Below, one piece after another: positions 25,101 to 37,100 of a stretch of DNA of 64,000 bases; positions within the stretch are counted from its first letter, which is position 1; every line of letters begins with the position of its first letter. The DNA is from Omphiscola glabra (Eukaryota; Mollusca; Gastropoda; Lymnaeidae). The translations under genes and the position numbers were made by a program. The notes below the pieces were generated by a model. That model did not search any database. It was not told where the DNA came from and saw only the letters and a program-made list of their open reading frames with translations. The stretch is from positions 11,166,307 to 11,230,306 of the forward strand of contig OZ024809.1 of NCBI GenBank assembly GCA_964017045.1, given 5' to 3'.

Positions 25101-28100
25101 GAAGACAACTGAGAAGACAAACTGAGAACAGACACAATTGGTACAAGGAAAATGTGTAGTGTAATCACCTCAAAATGATTTTTGGACATTTACAAACATT
25201 GTAGAAATATTTAAATATCTTTTGATTTCTAAAAATAGAGCAATAACAAGCCACTCTGTTAATTTTCAAGCTAAAAAATTGAAAAATAACGAAACAAAAT
25301 TGTTGACCATCGTAGTTGGTTTTGTCTTATAATTGAGTCTGTAAGAGATAAGCCCAGCGTGAATAATGAAAAATGGACAGGCACGTATTTTAATTGGGAT
25401 TATAAAATGAGATGGGTCAGTACCAGCTTCGGTTTGATTGGTCCAGTGAGTGGCATGGGAGGGACAGATTCGATGTTTGCTGGTGAGATGGTCGTTGATA
25501 TATGCAGAGCTTCGGGGACCTCTTTTTCAGGGGTCTCCATTCGTTCATTCTTTTCCTCTAAATTCTGGAAGTATCAATGATCAAATGTGATTGTATCTGT
25601 GATTAAATCAATGATAAATGTGATTGTGTCCATAGTTTTTTTTCTAAGCTTGGAGAGAATGATAATACACTCCTGTAGCTACATTAGGTAATAAAAATAT
25701 TCTTAAAATTTTGAACAATTTTTTCTTCTGATGTACAGATCTAGAGGAAAAATAAAATATTCAACAGTTGACTGTGGAAAACAGACCCAAGTGACCCAGT
25801 AGAACGGATCCACATAACCCATTTAGTAAGTCTTTCCTTACGAAGAACCGTTAAGACTGACCCACGCAACTGATTAACACCCCCCACCCCTTTCCTCATG
25901 ACATACTTTTGATTCCTTGGCCTCCTTGTCCAGTGTGTCCAGCAGACTCTGGAGCTTCTCATTGAGCACCTGGAACTGTGTCCCCATGGCGCCGTCATCA
26001 GACTCCTTCTCACTCCCCTCTCCGCCCTCATGGGACTTGCTGACCCTGGCTACGAAGGCTTTCACAGTTTCACACAAAACTCTGCGGACCAAAGCAACAT
26101 GATGAGATGCCCACTTGCTGGGCTTGTAGGGGCAGCTCACCCCCAACCCAAACACTCACAAGTATTTGTCTGTGGTGACGCAAGACATCCTTACAGTAGA
26201 CCAGTGGTTCTCAACCTTTCTAATGCTGCGACCCTTTAATACAGTTCCTCATGTTTTGGCGACCCCCCAGCCACAAAATTATTTTCGTTGCTACTTCATA
26301 ATTGTAGAGTATATGTGTTTTCCGATGGTCTTAGGCGACCCCTGGGAAAGGGTCGATCGACCCCCAAAGGGGTCGCGACCCACGGGTTGAGAACTGCTGC
26401 CTTAGACAGTAAAGTTTCAACCTTCCAACGCAGTAAAGACTGGGGGGGAGGGGGGTTTAAACCCCTGACTCAAATGTATCTTGGTGTGGCTGAAGACCTG
26501 GACACTTTTAACCTATTCAATTTTCATTCACCTTGAGTTGATGTTAATAATTTGTGGATGGCAAATTTGGTGCATTTACACATTTATTATTCGAAGTGGC
26601 TATTGGTACACGGGTACCAGAGTTGAGAGGTTGGGATTAAAAAACGATTTAAAATATTATTGTTGGGTTTGTAAGACAAATGAGGTATCAAATGAAAGAC
26701 AATTAAATGTACTATACGTTTGTAAACTTAATTCTTCATTTTAACTAAAATAAACTACTACAAATGACATCTGAATAGCATTAGTCAAAATGGACCCGGA
26801 CACGCAGCGCCACCATTCGCACCCGGGTCCATTTTGACTAATGCTATTCAGATGTCATTTGTAGTAGTTTATTTTAGTTAAAATGAAGAATTAAGTTTAT
26901 AAACTTATAGTACATTTGATTGTCTTTCATTTGATACCTCATTTGTCTTACAAACCCAACAATAATATTTTTAATCGTTTTTTAATCCCAACCTCTCAAT
27001 TCTGGTACCCGTGTACCAATAGGTGCAGCCTTTATTATTTTAATGACTTCTTAAGCCGTGAAACAAGTTAATTATTATTATTATTATTAGTAGTAGTAGT
27101 AGTAGTTTTATAAACTGCGGTACCCCAGCCTAGGGCTGGGCTCACTACACTGTACATACAATTTAAAAAACATAATCATGAACTTAAAAATTAACATACA
27201 TTAATTAAATAAAGCAATACAAATGTATATTCACTCCAAATCGTTGGAGTAGTTTTAACCTGTGCAACTGCCAATGTAATCACTGAGCCCAGTCCTGCAT
27301 TTTTCCCCATTTCTAATCTAAAACGTTCACTCACTTGGCTGATGAAATAACTACTTGATGATCTTCACAATGCAATATTTTGGTCAAGTGGTTGGCCATG
27401 CTGTCTTCGTACTGGGCCATGGCGTCATTCTGAAACAAACACGACCAATGTAATATACCGGAATGGACTTTAGGACCCATATATTCATGCCACGCTGGCC
27501 ATCAGGACCAATTTCACATGACCCGACAGGGCGCAATTGGTCAATTGAAAACATTTTTGCTTTTTTTCAAATTCTGTTTATTTCTATCTGTTGACAATTG
27601 GCAAGAGCCAAATATGTGACATAATCTATTAAGAATGAATAATTGGAATGTATTTTTGACTACATTTTCAAACAAAATTAACACGAGATCTCAATTCTAA
27701 AATGCCTGCTCCAAAACTCAGGCGTTTGGAGGCAGTGGCGTAGCCAGGAGGGTGCGGACCGCACCAGGTGACACCAAACCCTAGCTCCGCCACTGCTTTG
27801 TGGTCGTATGTTGTCACACAGACAACACATAAGCGCCATCTGCAAAAAAAAACAACTCATCATCTCAGTTAAACTTGATCGCCACTTGATGTCACAAATA
27901 GTAACTGACCTGCATGGATAGTTTCCTTGGTGGTGGCATGTTGCCCTCATACGCCATTATGCTCCATCTGGAATCACAAAACACAACAAATGAATCAGCA
28001 GAATACCACAGAAATAAATGACTGCACACACACACACACATTAGTTGACCACCAGTTAAAGAGTGAGGATCACTCAAAATGAGGTCATAGTTTCAAAGTA

Positions 28101-31100
28101 AGCAGATTTAGAAGAGATTAATTTCCCCTTTAACTGATTTAGAGTTCTAGCCTGGACACTAGGCTAAATTAGTTTTTTTTAAACTGAAGGCAATTTCTGC
28201 AATGTAAAAAAAAACAAAAACAATTTGCCTCAATTCGTGCCTATTCCACTTAGGCATTGAATGACAGACAGCAGAGTTTTTAAATTATTTGACTCCAGAG
28301 AGTAAGAACATCACAAAATGGTTTGTGTACATTAACCCTTTACAGTCCGATGCGCCCGAAATGCGCCGATTTTTTCCTTAAGCTTACAGTCCGTTGCGGC
28401 CAAACCCGCCCGCTTCGCCCCGCTGCGAGGTTGTTTACTTTCGTTCTTAGCACAGCGGAAATCCATTGCGCATTACTATTTATAGTTCTACCGGAAGAAA
28501 GCCTCGTTGTCGGCATTTATTTTGATACTAGTTTGACTGCGGTATCTTTAGGGGCTGATTTTCTACGATTTTTTTAAAAGTTGCGATATTTTCGCTGTAA
28601 AAAATGGCTATCGAAGCCTTGGATACAATTTTGAAAGAACTTAGGACTAATGAAGCTTCACTATTTCATAAATCTAGTGTCCCTGAAACTGTTTTTTGGT
28701 GCAACGTTTGCTTTAATCATTTCTTTGTATTTAGGTATTTTTTATTTTATTTTCTTGCTTATAGTTTATTTTCTGTAAATTAATTAGATAAAGAACCTTC
28801 ATTTAGAATGGAGTTATGACCCTTTGCTTGGTCGCTAGGATTAGAAAAGGCTGAATAGGCTTGGACTGTAAAGGGTTAAGGGAAGTACTCACCTGTCCAA
28901 CATTTTAATCTGTGCATGCTCAAATCTCTCCAAAGCTGCCGGAAGTTGTGTGTCATCATCGAAGGCTGAACCCCAGCCCAGAACTCTGGCCAGGTCATTA
29001 CCTGTGCCAAAAGGCAAGACACCTATCTGACACTGAGGAGAGATATAGTGTCAGTGCTGTTTTGGTCTCCCATTTAATGCACAACTTATTGCATACCCAA
29101 AGCTGTAAATTTAACTTATTGCATACCCACAGCTGTACATCTAATCTATTGCATACCTGCTGATGTTTGCTGATGTAAATCTAACTGACTGAATACCTGC
29201 CTACCGTAATCTAACTTAATGCATACCCACTGAACATCTAATCTATTGCATACGGCTGATGTAAATCTAACTTATTGCATACCCACAGCTGAACATCTAT
29301 AAACCCACAGCTGTACATCTAATCTATTGCGTACCTGCCAATGTAATTCTAACTTATTGTGCACCTGCCGATGTAAACCTAACTTACTGTGCACCAGCCG
29401 ATGTAAATCTAACTTATTGTGTACCTGCCGATGCAAATCTAATTTGTCAATCTCAGAAAGCACCCAGCCCACGCTGCCGTCACCTCCACATATTAATATC
29501 CTGAAGGAATCAAATCGTTGGAATAGTTTTAACCTGTTCAGGAAACAAGAGAAACAAACATTAGTTAAAGAACTTGACAAGGGAAGGTTCAGTCAATCCC
29601 TTAACATTGTAGTATATCATACTGTCTTTTATTTAAGACTGTCTCCATTCTCTGACAAGTCTTAGAGAATCAATAGCTTCACCAAGAATTGATGGTGTTG
29701 ATAGTTCCATTTCAATAAATGAGACAGGTTCTACTTAAGACAAGACCCCCAGGGAATCACCTTGAAGCAGGAACATAATTTGGACTTATAACCCTCCCAT
29801 TATGACCACTCCTACCCACCCATGACGACCAACACTACCCACCCATGATGACCACCACTACCCACCCATGATGACCACTACTACCCACCCATGACGACCA
29901 CCACCACTACCCACCCATGATGACCACCACTACCCACCCATGATGACCACCGCCACTACCCACCCATGATGACCACCACCACTACCCACCCATCCACCAC
30001 TACCCACCCATGATGACCCCCACAACTACTCACCCATCCACAACTACTCACCCATGAAGACCACCACTACCCACCCATGGAGACCACCACTACCCACCCA
30101 TGATGACCCCCACCACTACCCACCCATCCACCACTATCCACCCATGAAGACCACCACTACCCACCCATGGAGACCACCACTATCCACCCATGATGACCAC
30201 CACTACCCACCCATGGAGACCACCACTATCCACCCATGATGACCACCACTACCCACCCATGGAGACCACCACTATCCATCCATGATGACCACCATTACCC
30301 ACCCATGACCACCACCACTACCCACCCATGAAGACTACCACTACCCACCCATGGAGACCAACATGACCCACCCATGATGACCACCCCTCACAGCTGACCA
30401 CACAGCTGACTACAACCCGGCACCTACCCTGGAAAAGGCCCGCCATTCATGAGATCAAACACCTGAGCTGGATTCAACAACTGTTTGAAACGTCTTAAAA
30501 ACTTAACACCCTGAAAACGAAACCAAACAATGACATTAATTTCATCAAATTTAATTGATTGTCCTGCCACGAAAAAATTGATTTTGATTAAATCACACAT
30601 CTGAAAAAAAAAAAAAAAAACCCACATATCACCTCACATCTGTCACTCTCACTAGAAACAATAAATTCACAACCGTCACTCTATCAAACAATAACCTCAC
30701 ACCCGTCACTCTATCAAACAATAACCTCACAACCGTCAATCTCACGATCAAACAATAACCTCACAACCGTCACTCTCACTAGAAACAATAACCTCACAAC
30801 TGTCACTCTCACTATCAAACAATAACCTCACAACCGTCACTCTCCCTTTAAAACAATAACCTCACAACCGTCACTATCAAACATTAACCTCACAACCGTC
30901 ACTCTCACTATCAAACAATAACCTCACAACCGTCACTCTCACTAACAAACAATAACCTCACACCCGTCACTTTCACTATCAAACAATAACCTCACAATAG
31001 TCACTCTCACTACCAAACAATAACCTCACACCTGTCACTCTCACTATCAAACAATAACCTCACAACAGTCACTCTCACTATCAAACAATAACCTCACAAG

Positions 31101-34100
31101 CGTCACTCTCAAACAATAACCTCACAACCGTTACCCTCACCATCAAACAACCACCCCACAACTGTCACTCCCAACATCAAACAATCACCCCACAAGCGTC
31201 GCCACTTAAACAATCACGATTGCTCACCTGATTGTCCCCACTTTTTGTATTGACATAAACTAACAACGGCGACGTCCCTTGCGGCCGCCTCCCCTCCCAG
31301 TACCCGTCGCTATCTATCGATGAAATGGCAGTTGGCGGGAGGATGGACACACAACACTGACCGAGTGGACACTTCCTGTACAGCTGATCTTTGCAGTACG
31401 TATGCACCTGAACCAAACCAATGATCAAATCATATGAGGCTACTCATTTTTAAAACATCGCTCCATCTGCAAGTTATTTCATGCAGTTGAACCGATTTCG
31501 ATGGTGTCTTAAAATGTTTCCAATTTTCCAGGACAATTCAGGACACGGGTGATTCGTCAATGATTAATGTAGCTATGTGAATCTTGTGTGAATGTGGGCT
31601 GTGGAACTTTGTTAATATTTCAATCAAAATAACTGCATGGGGAGATCCTAGAAAAACTCTTTGACATACATAAATGAAACTTTAAGATGGCTGGCAAAAG
31701 AAAACTGATTAGTTTCATTTAATATATATATATATATAAATGGGTGGATGTGTAAAATAAAATTTGGTGCACATATCTAAATTGTATTTTGGTACTCAGT
31801 GTGTCAATGCATTGAACACCTTTCATGCTTCAATGAACTAACTTGTCCTAAGGATTTTTTTGGTATCTGTTTCGAATATAACTAGTGTATATTATGTGTG
31901 CATGTGTGTATATATATGTGATTATTTTGTTAAGCTAAGAGACATTATGTCCTGGGCTTTATGCAGTCCAGAATATAATAGGAATTAACCCACTAAATGA
32001 TTGGCCCTTTGAACCCACTAAATGATTGGCCCTTTGAACCCACTAAATGATTGGCCCTTTAAACCCATAAATGATTGGCCCTTTGAACCCACTAAATGAT
32101 TGGCCCTTTGAACCCACTAAATGATTGGCCCTTTGAACCCACTTAATGATTGGCCCTTTGAACCCACTTAATGATTGGTCCTTTGAACCCCCCATAATGA
32201 TTGGCCCTTTGAACCCACTAAATGATTGGCCCTTTGATCTACACTGCATGATGCTAGAATAAATCCACAACCATGTAAACCTAGAATCCAAAGCCTATTA
32301 CCATTGCCCTGCACCATAAACACCTCCAGTCTTGTAACCGCAGGACACTGCCACACGTCTTGTCACAGACACTGCACTTGGCACTGACAGGAAGGTTGCC
32401 CTCCATCCACTGATGTGGCATTGAGATCTGAGGAGGTAACCATAGAAGGATGTAGAATTAATACATTGACTAATAACAACCTTGTATTTCCCCATCTTCT
32501 ACACTAGTCCATGGCAACCTAATGTCTCACCATCTTCTACACTAGTCCACGCAACCTAATGTCTCACCATCTTCTACACTAGTCCATGACAACCTTATGT
32601 CTCACAATCTTCTACACTAGTCCATGACAACCTTATGTCTCACCATCTTCTACACTAGAACATGACAACCTTATGTCTCACCATCTTCTACACTAGAACA
32701 TGACAACCTTATGTCTCACCATCTTCTACACTAGAACATGACAAACTTATGTCTCACCATCTTCTACAATAGAACATGACAACATTATGTCTCACCATCT
32801 TCTACACTAGAACATGACAACCTTATGTCTCACCATCTTCTACACTAGAACATGACAACCTTATGTCTCACCATCTTCTACACTAGAACATGACAACCTT
32901 ATGTCTCACCATCTTCTACACTAGACCATGACAACCTTGTGTTTCTTTGTCTTCTTTAATGACGATCCATCATTTCAGTCCATTTAATTGCTCTAGACAC
33001 CAAAGCTCACTTATCCACTGTCTAACTTTATCCACTGTCTAACTTTATCCACTGTCTAACTTTATCCACTGTTTTACTTTATCCCCTGTCTAACTTTATC
33101 CACTGTCTAACTTTATCCACTGTCTCACTTCATCAACTATATCTCTGTATCTCCACCTAACTCCAGGTTTAATTCTTTTGACTTAGCTCCCTTATCTTCC
33201 AACGGCCTCTAAGTTTTCTATTGGACTGTCCTTCATTGCATCATGTCAACTGATCACAATCCTGGAAAAAAAAGAACCGAATTACGACCCCCCCCCCCTT
33301 TTTTTTAGTACACCACTACCTCCTTACCAATACGTCTTTTCAGTACAACACTACCTCCTTTCCAGTACGGCCCTAATACGTATTCAGTACAACACTGACA
33401 CTACCCCTATTCAGTACAACACTACCCCTATTCAGTACAACACTACCCCTTCATTAACGTCATAGTTCGTCTGTCCAAAGTCCATCGAGACCAAATTAAA
33501 TATCAGCTTCTTTTGCTGGGGGTGAATATGTCCGTGAGTGAGCAGACGGCTGAGACGGCTGGGACGGCTGAGACGACTGGTCTGCCCAATTCTGGAACGA
33601 AATGTTCTTGTGCAGAAAGTCCAGGAGATGCCCCATCGGAGATGGATGGGGCATCTCCAGGTACAGAGTCAACTCAGCTTTTCTGGTCTGTCTTCTGCAA
33701 TATGTGTCAGAGTCATCTTGCAGTGAATCAAATTCCCCATATTCAGTATATCCCCGACTCCCCTTTCAGTACAGCACTAACCCCCCCCCCCCTCAAACAC
33801 TATTCAGAACAACACACCCTCCACACCCATTTGAACATTCCAACCAGCCATTGACTGCTGTGTTCAACGCCCTTCCATGCTTACCCCGTCCTCGTCTTCC
33901 AGAATCTCCTTGCCTATGGAAGCCAGTGCCGTCCACTTGCAGTTGGTGGGCGCCCTGACGGCACACCGCTTGTGTGCTTTAAACTTACACACTGGGGGAG
34001 AAAACAAAACACTCGGAGTTATTGCGTCATACGTGAAATATCTCGTGTCAACATGACATATTGCTGGGGGGGGGGGGGTCTAAACTAGGGTGGAACTGTC

Positions 34101-37100
34101 GCGCTTATCGAGTGTGGGGGGGGGGCACTGGTGGGACGGGGTCAATTATTCGGGTGAGTGGGCCATTACTGGGACGAGGGCTCTCACTGTGTGTGGGGGA
34201 TCTTGGGGGACAATGGGAAGGTGGGATTGATGGATCGGTGGGATTAATGGGTCAGTGGGTCAATGGGGAAAATAATGTTTGATTGATCATAAAATGTGTC
34301 AAGGATACCCCTCCCCGGGCTGAGCCTCAGCCTCAAAAGGAGAAACCTGTTTTTTGATTAAATTGTATCGCGTCATGTGTTATGCCTACACGCTTGAGCA
34401 CCGGCTGACAATGACATCATCTGTTGTTTCAATACCTAGTTCATCCCGTGTACAAATTTTTAATACATCTGACATGAACAGATACCGTTCTCCTGTGTGC
34501 TATTGTCACCGTGCTGAACATGGGTGTATGTTGAAGGAGGGAGGTGTGTTGGGCCCGGGGGGGGGGGTGTGCGCAAGTGTCCAATTTTAAAAGGAAACGA
34601 ACTGGAAGAACACTAATTGAAGAACTGGAAGAACACTAATTGAAGAACTGGAAGAACACTAATTGAAGAACTGGAAGAACACTAATTGAAAAACTGGTAA
34701 TTTCAATAGTGACTTTTCTTCCAGTGATTGTCTTCCTGGCGAACCGTGCGACTCCCCCTAACCCACAGGCCAGATGGGGCATTCACTGAGAGATAGCAAG
34801 GTAGAGAAGCTTTAGACACAATGTGCGTATCGCGATGTAATAATGTGGAGGCGGGTGTATCCTGGGTGAAGCTGAGTGAGAAAGTTAACAAATGGTGTTG
34901 GGAATGTCATCATTTGGAGAGAGTCGAAAGGTGAGCAAATCTGCGTGGGTGGATGGTTTGGGTCAGCGATGTGTTGGGCCAGCGATGTGTTGGGTCAGCG
35001 ATGTGATGGGCCAGCGATGTGTTGGGTCAGCGATGTGTTAGGTCAGCGATGTGTTAGGTCAGCGATGTGTTGGGTCAGCGATGTGTTAGGTCAGCGATGT
35101 GTTAGGTCAGCGATGTGTTGGGTCAGCGATGTGTTGGGTCAGCGATGTGTTGGGTCAGCGATGTGTTGGGTCAGCGATGTGTTGGGTCAGCGATGTGTTG
35201 GGTCAGCGATGTGTTGGGTCAGCGATGTGTTGGGTCAGCGATGTGTTGGGTCAGCGATGTGTTGGGCCAGCGATGTGTTGGGCCAGCGATGTGTTGGGTC
35301 AGCGATGTGTTGGGTCAGCGATGTGTTGGGTCAGCGATGTGTTGGGCCAGCGATGTGTTGGGCCAGCGATGTGTTGGGCCAGCGATGTGTTGGGTCAGCG
35401 ATGTGTTGGGTCAGCGATGTGTTGGGTCAGCGATGTGTTGGGTCAGCGATGTGTTGGGTCAGCGATGTGTTGGGCCAGCGATGTGTTGGGTCAGCGATGT
35501 GTTGGGTCAGCGATGTGTTGGGTCAGCGATGTGTTGGGTCAGCGATGTGTTGGGTCAGCGATGTGTTGGGTCAGCGATGTGTTGGGTCAGCGATGTGTTG
35601 GGTCAGCGATGTGTTGGGTCAGCGATGTGTTGGGCCAGCGATGTGTTGGGTCAGCGATGTGTTGGGTCAGCGATGTGTTGGGTCAGCGATGTGTTGGGCC
35701 AGCGATGTGTTGGGTCAGCGATGTGTTGGGTCAGCGATGTGTTGGGTCAGCGATGTGTTGGGTCAGCGATGTGACAAATCATTTCAATTCATCATTGACA
35801 TTTTCGTAACGGTGGAGACAGTATTCAATTTCATCATTAAAAAAAAATTGTTTACACAATTTTGATGACCCCCCAGAACCCTAAAACCTTACACAGGACA
35901 TCGATGGAGTTTTCTTTCTATCACGTCATTCACGTACACATCTTCCACCCCCCCCCCCCCCGACGTTACGGAGATGAGCACGGTGCTATATGCGGGAGCG
36001 ACATTGCTATTTTTACACAAACGGGCTGCTATTTTTAGACGCACGTTCAAAAGGATTGTGACCCAATGACCTAGATACGGTGCTTCCAATTTGTCGGGGT
36101 TACGGTTCTCCCTCCGCCCCTCCCCCAACTCCCGCCGCTTCGACCTCCATCCAATGCCAGCAATTTTATCTAGAAATGGGGAGGAGTGAAGGGGAGATAT
36201 GACAAGCAGACACAATGACCCACTGGAGCCGGAAGTTTTTTGAGACCTAGAAATAATGTTTTATATAAACAAACTAACAATTGGACACACTAACCATATT
36301 TGACACGGTAACTCCAGATATGGACACACTAACCATATTTGACACACTAACTCCAGATATGGACACACCAACCGTATTTGACACACTAACTCCAGATATG
36401 GACACACCAACCATATTTGACACACTAACTTCAGATTTGGACACCGCACTAACCAGATTTGGACACGCTAGCCAAATCGGACTCACTAACCACATTGGTC
36501 AAACGAACGAGTTTTTTTACCTACAAGATTTGGGCACATTAACCAGAAGTGTAAATATTAACCAGGGAACAAGTGTCGTAAAGTTACCATAAACAGGTGT
36601 CTGCTTTAGGAACATAGACTGCAATGAAGCATGTTTCGCACGCACTTTGTCTTTGTAAAGGTCGTAGAGTAAAAATATAATCCACAAAGCCTATCCAAAC
36701 TTTGTAGCCCATAGAAATGAAAATTCTTCTCACCAATCTATAATAAACTGACACCCCCCCCCCCTAGCGCTTTTTTTTCCTGATCACTTCTTGTAACGCC
36801 GGAAGCAGATCTATAAATGTCAAGGTCAAGCGGGCACTAGTCCACCCAGACGGCAAAAAGTCACGGTTACCCTAGAGGCCATCGAAATATAATTAGACGG
36901 GGGAGAAGTTAATAGTCAAGGACGCGTGCTACTCAAGGGTCGAGACGCCTTGTAAGAAAATGGAGATTCGGATCTATAGGCCGGCCATCTTAGCACCAGG
37001 CGACCCTGCTCAGCACAAGATAAAAGGCTTCGTGCCGGAACTCAGATCGCTGGGTCTGAAAAGCTAATGTTAAGCTGGCGTGTAGGGGACAGTCTGGGGT

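Noticed and set aside
34876..35865. Long + strand open frames (up to 329 codons) at 35 kb as a repeat protein gene
   Set aside because: All three frames are open only because the 17-bp unit has no stop; it is antisense within a kinase intron, with no start or splice support.
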